A DNA stretch of 64,000 nt from Arthrobacter sp. UKPF54-2. GTDB taxonomy: Bacteria; Actinomycetota; Actinomycetes; Actinomycetales; Micrococcaceae. This document shows, piece by piece, positions 7,417 to 15,576 of the stretch. The stretch's first letter is position 1. Every line of letters starts with the position of its first letter. Both the position numbers and the translations under genes were made by a program. The notes beneath the pieces were generated by a model. It was given only the letters and a program-made list of their open reading frames with translations, was not told where the DNA came from and did no database searches. The stretch covers positions 1,612,001 through 1,676,000 of the forward strand of contig NZ_CP040174.1 in assembly GCF_007858535.1 (NCBI RefSeq), in the 5' to 3' direction.

Positions 7417-8748
7417 TCATGCCGCCGAGGAAACTTTCAAGGGCTCGATTTTGCCCAGTATGAACACGTAATTCGCGGCACCCAGCAGCGAGATGAAACC
7501 GATGACCGCGAGGGGTGCCACAAAGGATCCAGTCCGGTCCACCAGGACGCCGATCAGGACGGGCGTGAAGATGCCCGCCAGGTTGGATGCGAAATTCTGG
7601 AGACCGCCGATGGATCCGACGTGCCGGGAGCTCGGGGCGACGTCGGCGGGTAGTGACCAGATCCCGGTGGCGGCGACCGTGAGGCTGGAATAGGCAACGG
7701 ACAGCAGCGCCAGGGCCATCCATGCCTCGGGAACAGTCGCGGCGAACATGATCACCGACCCGCCGATCAGGCCTCCGGCGATGGCGGTCTTGCGAACCCT
7801 GGTCACCGAGGTGCCGCGCTGCACCGCTCGGTCGGCGAGGTAGCCGGCCAGCCAGCCGAAGGCCACCGCGCAGATGCCGGGGATTGCACCGAAGATGCCA
7901 AGTTTGAGCAGGTCGAATCCGCGCTCTTTGACGAGATAGCCCGGGAAGAAAGTGATGAAGAAGTAGATGGCGCTGTTGAGGCAGAAGAAGCCGAACATCA
8001 TGCTGAGGATGGTGCGGTATTTGAAAAGTGACCTCCACGGCAGCTGCGCGGCGGCGTCGTCGTCGGAGGCTTCGCTCCGGGCGCCCCCTTCCCGGATGTA
8101 GGCCACTTCCTCGGCGTTCGCACCCGGGTGTTCCTCGGGGTTGCGGTACGCATTCCACCACACGGCCGCCCAGATGATGCCGGCCATGCCGATGATGATG
8201 AAGACCGCGTGCCACGAGGTGAACGCGACGATCAGCGTGACGATGGGAAGCGCAATGACTGCACCTACGCGGGATCCGGAGTCCCAGATGCTGGTCGCGA
8301 AGGCCCGCTCGCGGAGGGGAAACCAGGTGGCCACGACCTTGGCCGCGGTGCTTGGAGCCGGGCTCTCCCCGACGCCCAGCAGGAACCGGGCAGCGAAGAG
8401 CGACCAGAAGTTTTGCGAAAAGGAGGTGGCGATCGTAAAGGTGGACCACCACAAGGCCGCCAAGGAGAAGGATTTCCGCGGTCCGACCTTGTCGACGTAC
8501 CACCCGGCTGCCAGTTGGCAGAAGTCGTAGGCCCAAAAGAACGCTGCGAAAATCAACCCCTGCTGGGTCGCCGACAGTTCAAAGTCCTTGCCCATGAACG
8601 GCAGCGCCACACTGAGGCTGGAGCGGTCCAGATAGTTGATGCTCAACCCAACGAACGCGAGCCAGATGATCACCCAGCGCCTGCGCGATCTCGTGCGGGG
8701 CGCCGCGGAGGACGACGGCGATGCGTGCCTGCTGCCCAAGGTGGTCAT
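7417..8748 (-). CDS. MFS transporter, anion:cation symporter (sugar-acid) type
   Basis: A 443-residue, twelve-helix carrier of the ACS family that includes glucarate/galactarate (GudP/GarP) and hexuronate (ExuT) symporters. Typical features are INYLDRSSLSVALPFM in helix 1, FFWAYDFCQLAAGWYVDKVGPRKSF in helix 2 and loop, and the GVGESPAPSTAAK segment. The ATG at 8748 has an AAAGGAG site; an upstream in-frame extension has none. It is divergent from a GntR regulator and beside genes for fuconate/arabinonate breakdown, so sugar-acid uptake by proton symport is the likely role. Confidence 0.85.
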   Translation of the reverse strand: MTTLGSRHASPSSSAAPRTRSRRRWVIIWLAFVGLSINYLDRSSLSVALPFMGKDFELSATQQGLIFAAFFWAYDFCQLAAGWYVDKVGPRKSFSLAALWWSTFTIATSFSQNFWSLFAARFLLGVGESPAPSTAAKVVATWFPLRERAFATSIWDSGSRVGAVIALPIVTLIVAFTSWHAVFIIIGMAGIIWAAVWWNAYRNPEEHPGANAEEVAYIREGGARSEASDDDAAAQLPWRSLFKYRTILSMMFGFFCLNSAIYFFITFFPGYLVKERGFDLLKLGIFGAIPGICAVAFGWLAGYLADRAVQRGTSVTRVRKTAIAGGLIGGSVIMFAATVPEAWMALALLSVAYSSLTVAATGIWSLPADVAPSSRHVGSIGGLQNFASNLAGIFTPVLIGVLVDRTGSFVAPLAVIGFISLLGAANYVFILGKIEPLKVSSAA

Positions 8749-8846
8749 ATGGTCTCCTTTGACACGACAGAAGCTTCGGATGTTCCGGCAACTGGGCAGC
8801 GAGAGGCCAAGCACAAGGCGTCGCCCAATTCATGCCGAAATCTGGC

Positions 8847-8857
8847 TAATCATATAG
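8847..8857 (-). promoter_or_regulatory. Candidate -10 and GntR half-site of the MFS gene
   Basis: On the minus strand this reads CTATATGATTA, identical to 9767-9777, the left arm of the palindrome before the dehydratase gene. It contains a TATGAT -10-like hexamer oriented toward the MFS gene. No good -35 is seen, and there is no matching second arm, so this is a single half-site at best. Confidence 0.35.
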
Positions 8858-8971
8858 AGGGTGCGGTCAACGGACAGACCCGAGCAGGCAACCTTGCGAC
8901 ACATCGGGCAAAGGCCCGTGGCTTATGATTCCCACAGCGACTCAGTTCAACCATCCCAAAGAGGTAACCGC

Positions 8972-9700
8972 GTGCCCCCTCGTCTTCCGTCCGATACGTC
9001 CAAAAGCAAGGCGGCCGTCGGCGATGTCTATGCCTCGATGCGGGCTTCCATCCTCAGGGGCGAAATTGAGCCCGGTGCCAGGATCAACATTGATGCGGTT
9101 TCCCGCAGTCTAGGTGTTTCGCAGACCCCGGTCCGGGAGGTTCTGCAGCGGCTGGAGGGCGACAACCTGGTGATTTACAGCCCCGGTCGGGGCTATAGCA
9201 CCACCCCGTTGCTGGATCTGGCCGAGTTGCGGGCCCTCTTTGAGTTCCGGTTGCTGGTGGAGCCGTGGGCTGCCCGCTCGGCCGCCGTAGATCGCCTCGC
9301 CAACCCAGCAGCGGCGCTGGAAAAGGAGCTGTCCGCCTTTCGGGCCACCATGGAAGCCGGTGGCGAACTGCGGCAGGATCTAGTTGCCCATGACACCCGC
9401 TTCCACGACACCATCCTCGCCGCCGCGGGAAACCCGGTGGTGCGCCATGCCTTTGCCCAGACCCATTGCCACCTGCACACGTTCCGGCTCTACCCGGCGG
9501 ACATCGACGGCGCCATCACCGCGGCCGAACACTCCGCCGTGCGGGATGCCATCTCGGCCTGCATGCCTGACGAGGCCGAACAGGCGATGGCTGAACACAT
9601 TAGGAACTCCTTCCACCGTTTCGCCCAGGCGTTCGAGGGCGGCGACGAGCTCCCGCCGCTGGAAGACAATGGCCCTCCCCGAAGGCGAATCGTCGAGTAG
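8972..9700 (+). CDS. GntR/FadR (FCD) family regulator, copy 1
   Basis: A 242-residue GntR protein with an N-terminal winged helix (ASMRASILRGEIEPGARINIDAVSRSLGVSQTPVREVLQRLEGD) and a C-terminal FCD ligand domain with metal-site histidines (VAHDTRFHD, THCHLHTFR, EHIRNSF). I chose GTG 8972, which has AGAGG upstream; the frame continues farther upstream without a ribosome site. It is divergent from the sugar-acid carrier and just ahead of the dehydratase operon, so control by a pathway intermediate is likely. A close paralogue is encoded at 15573-16307. Confidence 0.9.
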   Translation: MPPRLPSDTSKSKAAVGDVYASMRASILRGEIEPGARINIDAVSRSLGVSQTPVREVLQRLEGDNLVIYSPGRGYSTTPLLDLAELRALFEFRLLVEPWAARSAAVDRLANPAAALEKELSAFRATMEAGGELRQDLVAHDTRFHDTILAAAGNPVVRHAFAQTHCHLHTFRLYPADIDGAITAAEHSAVRDAISACMPDEAEQAMAEHIRNSFHRFAQAFEGGDELPPLEDNGPPRRRIVE

Positions 9701-9703
9701 AAG

Positions 9704-9738
9704 GAAGCCCTGGCCAGCCGGCCGGGGCTTCTTTGTTT
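9704..9738 (+). terminator. Intrinsic terminator after GntR gene 1
   Basis: A 12-bp stem, GAAGCCCTGGCC (9704-9715) and GGCCGGGGCTTC (9720-9731), with one G-T wobble and loop AGCC, followed by TTTGTTT. It begins 4 bp after the gntR stop and isolates that gene from the dehydratase promoter that follows. Confidence 0.85.
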
Positions 9739-9747
9739 CCTGGGCAC

Positions 9748-9795
9748 TTGATCTGGATCACGGTTCCTATATGATTAACTCAATTCATATAGGAA
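9748..9795 (+). promoter_or_regulatory. Promoter and palindromic operator of the dehydratase operon
   Basis: -35 TTGATC (9748-9753), 16 bp, -10 TATGAT (9770-9775). A perfect 11-bp-arm inverted repeat, TTCCTATATGA (9764-9774) and TCATATAGGAA (9785-9795), covers the -10 and the expected transcription start, the position of a repressor site. It starts about 60 bp after the GntR gene, so the GntR protein is the obvious candidate. The word CTTGA-Y-CTGGATCAC around the -35 is repeated at the transporter promoter at 16.4 kb. Confidence 0.75.
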
Positions 9796-9834
9796 TTGCG
9801 TCCGCTCGTTGAATTGACCAGAGAGAAGATAACT

Positions 9835-11181
9835 GTGCCTTCCATCGTTTCCATCCACACCCAGGACGTACGCTTCCCCACGTCCCTCGAGCTTGACGGC
9901 TCTGACGCCGTCAACGTCGACCCGGACTATTCGGCCGCCTACGTCGTCATCCGCACCGATGCCGGCGACGAGGGCCACGGCTTCGTCTTCAGCTGCGGTC
10001 GCGGCAACGAGATCCTCACCCACGCGATCGACGCCTACGCCAAGCTGCTCCTCGGCCGGGACATCGAGGAACTCATCTACGACCTCGGCGGGGCGTCCAA
10101 GCGCCTCGTCCATGATTCCCAGCTGCGCTGGCTGGGTCCGGAAAAGGGCGTCACCCAGATGGCCTGCGGGGCGCTCGTCAGCGCCCTCTGGGACATCCGT
10201 GCCCGTCGGGAAAACAAGCCCCTGTGGCTGCTGCTCAGCGAGATGCCCGCAGAGGAGATTGTCGACGTCGTCGACTTCACCCACATCCGCGATGCCCTGA
10301 GCCCGCAGCAGGCACTCGACATCCTGCGCGCCGGCGAGGCCGGCAAGGCCGCCCGCATCGCGTCGCTCAAGGTGGATGGTTTCCCGGCGTACACGACGTC
10401 GCCCGGCTGGCTCGGCTACAGCGACGAGAAGCTGGTCCGGCTCAGCAAGGAAGCGGCCGCCGACGGGTTCTCCATGATCAAGCTCAAGGTGGGCGGCGAC
10501 ATCAACGACGACCGCCGCCGCATGGCCCTGGCGCGCCAGGCCGTCGGCGACCTGCCCATCGCCATCGACGCCAACCAGCGCTGGGAGGTCTCCGAAGCCA
10601 TCGAATGGGTCAACCAGCTCGCCGAGTTCAACCCCTACTGGATCGAGGAGCCCACCAGCACCGATGACATCCTGGGCCACGCCGAGATCCGCAAGGGCGT
10701 TTCCCCCATCCGCGTCGCCACCGGCGAGGCCGTCGCGAGCCGCATTGTCTTCAAGCAGCTGCTGCAGGCCGGCGCCATCGACGTGCTCCAGCTGGACTCC
10801 ACCCGCGTGGGCGGCGTGAACGAAAACATCGCCAACCTCCTGCTCGCCGCCCGCTTTGACGTCCCGGTCTGCCCGCACGCTGGCGGTGTGGGACTCTGCG
10901 AGCTCGTCCAGCACTTCTCCTTCTTCGACTACGCGGCCGTCAGCGGCAGCCAGGACGGGCGCATGATCGAATACGTGGACCACCTCCACGAGCACTTCGC
11001 CGAACCGGTCCGGATAATCAACGGCCGTTACGCGGCCCCGCAGCTGCCGGGCACCGGCGCCGAAATGATCACCGCTTCCCGCTCCCGGTGGGAATTCCCG
11101 GGCGGCGCGGGCTGGCTGGAGGTCGGGAACCGGGCCGCCGTGACCGGCGCCTCGCTGACTCCGACCGGCGCGGTCCGATGA
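9835..11181 (+). CDS. L-fuconate dehydratase (enolase superfamily)
   Basis: Dehydrates L-fuconate to 2-keto-3-deoxy-L-fuconate (EC 4.2.1.68); characterised relatives also accept D-arabinonate and other acids with matching stereochemistry. The protein (448 residues from GTG 9835) follows FucD/ENOSF1 closely: FVFSCGRGNE, EKGVTQMACGALVSALWD, GFPAYTTSPGWLGYSDEKL, the base motif KLKVGGD, metal-site blocks DANQRW, WIEEPTS and TGEAV, and VCPHAGGVGLCELVQH. GAGAGAAG lies upstream of the GTG. It is the first gene of an operon joined by ATGA overlaps to the dehydrogenase gene. Confidence 0.88.
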   Translation: MPSIVSIHTQDVRFPTSLELDGSDAVNVDPDYSAAYVVIRTDAGDEGHGFVFSCGRGNEILTHAIDAYAKLLLGRDIEELIYDLGGASKRLVHDSQLRWLGPEKGVTQMACGALVSALWDIRARRENKPLWLLLSEMPAEEIVDVVDFTHIRDALSPQQALDILRAGEAGKAARIASLKVDGFPAYTTSPGWLGYSDEKLVRLSKEAAADGFSMIKLKVGGDINDDRRRMALARQAVGDLPIAIDANQRWEVSEAIEWVNQLAEFNPYWIEEPTSTDDILGHAEIRKGVSPIRVATGEAVASRIVFKQLLQAGAIDVLQLDSTRVGGVNENIANLLLAARFDVPVCPHAGGVGLCELVQHFSFFDYAAVSGSQDGRMIEYVDHLHEHFAEPVRIINGRYAAPQLPGTGAEMITASRSRWEFPGGAGWLEVGNRAAVTGASLTPTGAVR

Positions 11182-12662
11182 CGACCACAGCCGCCGAGCT
11201 CAACGCGAAAGTTGAGGCGGCCCACACGGCGTTCGAGAAGGGCCGCGCCGCGGACCCCCGGACCCGCGCGGGCTGGCTCGAGGCAGTGGCCGACGGTCTC
11301 GAGACCGACGCGGAAGCCCTGGTGGAAATCGCCGGCGAGGAAACGCACCTCGGCGAGGCGCGGCTCCGCGGCGAATTGAAGCGCACGGTCTTCCAGCTCC
11401 GCCTCTTCGCCGCCGAAATCCGCGCCGGCGAGCACTTCGACGCCACCATCGACCACGCGGACGCGGAGTGGGGCATGGGCCCGCGGCCGGACCTGCGCCG
11501 GCTCAACGTGCCAATCGGCGTCGTCGGCGTGTTCGGGGCATCCAACTTCCCCTTCGCCTTCAGCGTGATCGGCGGAGACAGCGCCTCGGCGCTCGCCGCG
11601 GGCTGCGCCGTCGTGCACAAGGCACATGACGGACACCTGAAGCTGGCTCTGCGCACGGCCGAGACGGTGGCCGCGGCCCTCGACGCCGCAGGGGCGCCTT
11701 CCGGGCTCTTCTCGCTGGTCACCGGAAGGGCAGCTGCGGAGGCTTTGGTCGACCATCCCTTGGTGAAAGCCATTGGATTCACGGGTTCGACGGCGGGTGG
11801 CCGGGCACTCTTCGACCGCGCCAACGCCCGTCCGGAGCCGATCCCGTTCTACGGCGAACTCGGCGGCATCAACGCGGTGTTCGTGACCGAAAAGGCGTGG
11901 GCCGCCCGGCGTGACGAGATCCTCGGCGGCTATGCCGGCTCGTTCACGATGGGCATGGGGCAGTTCTGCACCAAGCCGGGCCTGCTCTTTGTGCCCGGCG
12001 GCCAGACCGACAAGGTGCGGGAGGTCCTCCGTGCGGCCCTGGCGGACTTTGTGCCGGCACGGCTGCTCAGCAGCCGGCTGCACGAGGGTTTCTCCGAGGC
12101 AGTCCGGGCGCTGCAAAGTGGGGACGGAGTCGACGTGCTGGTCGAGGGCGACTTCGCTGCGACCCCGGCTCCGACCCTGCTTCACACGACGTCCGCCGCC
12201 GTGCGCCGTGATCCGTCGGTCCTCCGGCAGGAGATGTTCGGACCCGCCAGCGTGCTGGTCGAATACGGCGATGAATCCGAGCTCCCGTCGCTCGCGGAGC
12301 TCCTGGAAGGCCAGCTCACCACCACCCTGCAGGCGGAGCCGGACGATGACGTCGCCGAGCTCGCAGCACGGCTGACGGACATCAGCGGCCGGGTGCTCTG
12401 GAACGGCTGGCCCACCGGCGTTACCGTCAGCTACGCCCAGCACCACGGCGGGCCCTACCCGGCAACGACGTCGGCCACCACCTCGGTGGGTACGGCCGCC
12501 ATCCGCAGATTCCTGCGTCCGGTGGCCTACCAGTCCTTCCCCGAGGGGAGGCTGCCCGAACCCCTGAGGGATGCCAACCCGTGGAACGTGCCGCAGTGCA
12601 TCGACGGTACTTGGCGGCTGCCCGCGGCTGAATCCGCGGTCCAGGGCGAGGGGCAGCGGTGA
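11178..12662 (+). CDS. 2-oxoglutarate semialdehyde dehydrogenase-type ALDH
   Basis: A 494-residue aldehyde dehydrogenase of the NADP-linked ketoglutarate-semialdehyde (2,5-dioxopentanoate) class, which oxidises the semialdehyde to 2-oxoglutarate. Visible motifs are VFGASNFPFAFSV, GFTGSTAGGRALFDRA, the catalytic Glu in YGELGGINAVF, the nucleophile Cys in MGQFCTKPG, and QEMFGPAS. Its ATG overlaps the dehydratase stop (ATGA) and its stop overlaps the next gene's start. With the XylX-like dehydratase that follows, it forms the last two steps of a Weimberg-type pentonate route. Lactaldehyde oxidation is an alternative. Confidence 0.87.
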   Translation: MTTTAAELNAKVEAAHTAFEKGRAADPRTRAGWLEAVADGLETDAEALVEIAGEETHLGEARLRGELKRTVFQLRLFAAEIRAGEHFDATIDHADAEWGMGPRPDLRRLNVPIGVVGVFGASNFPFAFSVIGGDSASALAAGCAVVHKAHDGHLKLALRTAETVAAALDAAGAPSGLFSLVTGRAAAEALVDHPLVKAIGFTGSTAGGRALFDRANARPEPIPFYGELGGINAVFVTEKAWAARRDEILGGYAGSFTMGMGQFCTKPGLLFVPGGQTDKVREVLRAALADFVPARLLSSRLHEGFSEAVRALQSGDGVDVLVEGDFAATPAPTLLHTTSAAVRRDPSVLRQEMFGPASVLVEYGDESELPSLAELLEGQLTTTLQAEPDDDVAELAARLTDISGRVLWNGWPTGVTVSYAQHHGGPYPATTSATTSVGTAAIRRFLRPVAYQSFPEGRLPEPLRDANPWNVPQCIDGTWRLPAAESAVQGEGQR

Positions 12663-13852
12663 ACGCGCCGCTGGCAGCGCCCTCGGTTCTGCCCGATGAT
12701 GCGGCGCAGGCCCTGCTGGTCGGCCGGCTCTGGGACCCGGCAACGGGGGGCCCGCGGGTGGTCGCGGTCCAGGAAGGGGTTGTCTTCGACCTGACCGGCC
12801 TGGCGGGAACCGTCTCCGAACTGCTGGAGCTTACCGACCTGGCCGCAGCGGTTCGTGCCGCCCTGACGGAGCCGCGGTGGAACACCGCCGACGTTGTCAG
12901 CGCATCCCTGGCGCGGGACGCGGACCGTCCGCACTTCCTGGCGCCGGTGGACCTGCAGGTCATCAAGGCCTGCGGCGTGACCTTCGTGGACAGCATGATC
13001 GAGCGTGTCATCGAGGAGCGCTGCGGCGGCGACGCCAGCCGCGCCCTCGAGGTGCGCGAGCTCGTGGGCCGCGCACTCGGCGGCAGCATCGCCTCCATCC
13101 GCCCTGGTTCGGCGGAAGCGGCCGAGGCCAAGAAGGTACTCATCGCCGAGGGGCTGTGGTCGCAGTACCTGGAGGTCGGCATCGGGCCGGACCCGGAGGT
13201 CTTCACCAAGGCTCCGGTCCTCTCCTCGGTGGGGCTGGGCGCCGGAATCGGCATTCCCGCGTTCTCCTCCTGGAACAACCCGGAGCCGGAACTGGTGCTC
13301 ATCGCCACCTCGAAGGGCGCCGTTGTGGGCGCAACGCTGGGCAACGACGTGAATCTCCGGGACGTGGAAGGACGCAGCGCCCTGCTGCTGGGCAAGGCGA
13401 AGGACAACAACGCGTCAAGCGCACTGGGTCCCCTGATCCGCTTGTTCGACGGAAGCTTCACCCTCGAAATGTTGCGCCAGGAGGAAATCCTGCTGCGGGT
13501 GGAAGGGGAGGACGGCTACGAGCTGGAGGGCCGCAACTCCGTGGCGCGGATCAGCCGGCCGTTCGAGGAGCTGGTCGCGGCAACGTACGGCAGCCATCAC
13601 CAGTACCCGGATGGGTTTGCTCTGTTCACGGGGACCCTCTTCGCGCCGACCCAGGATCGGGCGGAGCCCGGACAGGGCTTCACCCACCGGCCGGGCGACC
13701 TCGTGACTATCCGCAGCCGTCACCTCGGGGCCCTCATCAACCGGGTCGGGGCGGCGGAAGAGCTGCCGCGATGGTCCTTCGGCCTGCGGGAACTCTTCGG
13801 CTACCTGCAGGACCAGCGCACAGCCCGGGAATCCAGCTTCAGCGCCAGCTAA
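12659..13852 (+). CDS. 2-keto-3-deoxy-pentonate dehydratase (XylX/KdaD type, FAH fold)
   Basis: Predicted to dehydrate 2-keto-3-deoxy-D-arabinonate or -xylonate to 2-oxoglutarate semialdehyde (EC 4.2.1.141). The 397 residues match Caulobacter XylX strongly: LLAPVDLQ-like FLAPVDLQVIKACGVTF, SMIERVIEER, LWSQYLEVGIGPD, SWNNPEPE, GNDVNLRDVEGRSALLL, KAKDNNASSALGP, HHQYPDGFALF and QGFTHRPGD. These mark a distinct fumarylacetoacetase-fold branch with Mg ligands in the NNPEPE and NDVNLRD blocks. GTG start overlaps the upstream stop (GTGA), so it is tightly coupled to the ALDH. Confidence 0.85.
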   Translation: MNAPLAAPSVLPDDAAQALLVGRLWDPATGGPRVVAVQEGVVFDLTGLAGTVSELLELTDLAAAVRAALTEPRWNTADVVSASLARDADRPHFLAPVDLQVIKACGVTFVDSMIERVIEERCGGDASRALEVRELVGRALGGSIASIRPGSAEAAEAKKVLIAEGLWSQYLEVGIGPDPEVFTKAPVLSSVGLGAGIGIPAFSSWNNPEPELVLIATSKGAVVGATLGNDVNLRDVEGRSALLLGKAKDNNASSALGPLIRLFDGSFTLEMLRQEEILLRVEGEDGYELEGRNSVARISRPFEELVAATYGSHHQYPDGFALFTGTLFAPTQDRAEPGQGFTHRPGDLVTIRSRHLGALINRVGAAEELPRWSFGLRELFGYLQDQRTARESSFSAS

Positions 13853-13859
13853 GCCACAA

Positions 13860-13932
13860 AGCCCGGCCCGCCGGGCTGTCCGCTGGCGGACCGAATCGGG
13901 AAGACGACGGCCGGGAGCTTCCCGCCGTCGTC
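13860..13932 (+). terminator. Tandem hairpins between the two FAH-fold genes
   Basis: Two successive inverted repeats in the 117-bp gap: AGCCCGG/CCGGGCT at 13860-13877, and a long one at 13903-13932 whose arms are GACGACGGC plus CGGGA and TCCCGCCGTCGTC (one bulged base). Only a weak T tract follows (CTTCTG), so this could be a leaky terminator or an RNA-stability element splitting the operon. The second hairpin is nearly identical to that at 36680-36708. Confidence 0.55.
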
Positions 13933-13969
13933 CTTCTGCGTACCGATGAACGACCGAAAGGAACTCTCC

Positions 13970-14812
13970 ATGAAGTTTGCCCAGATTGGCGCCCCCGGCG
14001 CCGAACAGCCTGTTCTCGTCCACGAGGGGAGGCACTACGCGCTCAGTAGCCTCACCGCCGCGATCGACGGAAACTTCCTGTCCCAGGGCGGTCCTGCGGC
14101 CGCCGCCGCCGCGCTGACCGCGGGCACCCTCGCGGAAATTAATGCCACGGGCGTGCGCTACGGCGCTCCGATCGCGCGGCCGTCGGCGGTTATCTGCGTA
14201 GGCTTGAACTACGCCGCACACGCCGCCGAATCCGGCGCGGAGCCGCCCACCCACCCGGTCATTTTCCTCAAGACCCCCAACACCGTCGGCGGCCCGGATG
14301 ACGCCGTGGGCATCCCCCGCGGATCGACCAGGACCGACTGGGAAGTTGAGCTCGGAGTGGTCATCGGGAGCCGCGTCTCCTACCTGGAGTCCCCCGAAGC
14401 CGCCCGGGACCACATTGCGGGCTTCGTCGTGGTCGATGATCTCTCCGAGCGTGATTTCCAGCTGAACGTTTCCGGCGGCCAGTGGTCCAAGGGCAAGAGC
14501 TCACCGGGGTTCTGCCCCACCGGGCCGTACCTGGTCACCCCGGACGAGGTCGGTACCGGCGAGCTGCGCCTCCGCAGCTGGGTCAATGGCGAACTCCGCC
14601 AGGACTCCTCCACGGCTGACATGATCTTCGACGTCGAGACCATCGTCTGGAACCTCAGCCAGTACATGGTCCTCGAACCCGGCGATCTGATCTGCACCGG
14701 CACGCCGGAGGGGGTCGCGTTGTCCGGGCGCTTCCCGTACTTGAAGGCCGGCGATGTGGTGGAAATCGAGATCCAGGGCCTGGGGCGCCAACGCCATGAG
14801 TTCGTAGCATGA
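13970..14812 (+). CDS. 2,4-diketo-3-deoxy-L-fuconate hydrolase (FAH family)
   Basis: Predicted to cleave 2,4-diketo-3-deoxy-L-fuconate to pyruvate and L-lactate, the last step of the non-phosphorylating L-fucose route. The 280 residues have classic FAH hydrolase blocks: RPSAVICVGLNYAAHAAESG, PVIFLKTPNTVGGP, the metal-binding DWEVELGVVIG, VVDDLSERDFQ, KGKSSPGFCPTGPYLV and LICTGTPEGVALSG. ATG 13970 has an AAAGGAA site; a start 24 bp upstream lacks one. Its stop overlaps the SDR start (ATGA). The family also includes other acylpyruvases, so the substrate rests on context. Confidence 0.85.
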   Translation: MKFAQIGAPGAEQPVLVHEGRHYALSSLTAAIDGNFLSQGGPAAAAAALTAGTLAEINATGVRYGAPIARPSAVICVGLNYAAHAAESGAEPPTHPVIFLKTPNTVGGPDDAVGIPRGSTRTDWEVELGVVIGSRVSYLESPEAARDHIAGFVVVDDLSERDFQLNVSGGQWSKGKSSPGFCPTGPYLVTPDEVGTGELRLRSWVNGELRQDSSTADMIFDVETIVWNLSQYMVLEPGDLICTGTPEGVALSGRFPYLKAGDVVEIEIQGLGRQRHEFVA

Positions 14813-15576
14813 ACGGGGACCACGGCATGGAGTTTGCCGGTATCCGGGTCATCGTCACCGGCGGAGCCTCCGGAATCGGTGCCGCCACAACGGCCCATCT
14901 GCTCGGCAGGGGGGCCAAGGTGGCGGTGCTGGACCTGAATCCGGAGGCCGTGGCCGCGCCCGCGCTCGCGATCCGGTGCGACGTCGCCGACGACGCCTCC
15001 GTCCGCGGCGCCGTCGAGCAGGCAGCCCGGGAGCTCGGAGGAATCGACGTCGTCGTCAACAACGCCGGGATAGGGGCGCAAGGCACCGTCGCGGACAACG
15101 ACGACACCGAATGGCACCACGTCTTCGACGTCAACGTGCTCGGCGCAGTCCGCGTGAGCCGGGCCGCGCTGCCCTACCTCCGCCAGTCGGCAGCCGCCGC
15201 CATCGTCAACACCTCATCCATCGCGGCCACCGCCGGGCTGCCGGGGCGGGCGCTCTACGCGGCCAGCAAGGGCGCTGTCCGTGCCCTGACGATGAGCATG
15301 GCGGCGGACCACATCCGTGAGGGCATCAGGGTCAACTGCGTCAATCCGGGCACCGCGGACACGCCATGGGTCAGCCGCCTGCTGGGCCAGGCTGACGATC
15401 CCGTGGCGGAACGCGCCGCGCTGGAGGCCCGCCAGCCGCACGGCAGGCTGGTCGCCCCGGAAGAGATCGCCGCCGCCATTGCCTATCTTGCGAGCCCGCT
15501 CGCCGGTTCGACCACGGGGACCGAACTGGCCGTCGACGGCGGCATGCAGGCGTTGCGCCTGCGTCCCGCCGGCTAG
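14809..15576 (+). CDS. 2-keto-3-deoxy-L-fuconate dehydrogenase-type SDR
   Basis: A 255-residue short-chain dehydrogenase, predicted to oxidise C4 of 2-keto-3-deoxy-L-fuconate with NAD. It has TGGASGIG at the cofactor site, NNAGIG, the active-site Ser in NTSSIAA, YAASK, and the loop RVNCVNPGTADTPWVSRLL, which resembles the Xanthomonas KDF dehydrogenase. The start ATG overlaps the hydrolase stop. An alternative start (MEFAG, 14827) is possible. It is convergent with the second GntR gene, the stop codons sharing CTAG. Confidence 0.83.
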   Translation: MNGDHGMEFAGIRVIVTGGASGIGAATTAHLLGRGAKVAVLDLNPEAVAAPALAIRCDVADDASVRGAVEQAARELGGIDVVVNNAGIGAQGTVADNDDTEWHHVFDVNVLGAVRVSRAALPYLRQSAAAAIVNTSSIAATAGLPGRALYAASKGAVRALTMSMAADHIREGIRVNCVNPGTADTPWVSRLLGQADDPVAERAALEARQPHGRLVAPEEIAAAIAYLASPLAGSTTGTELAVDGGMQALRLRPAG

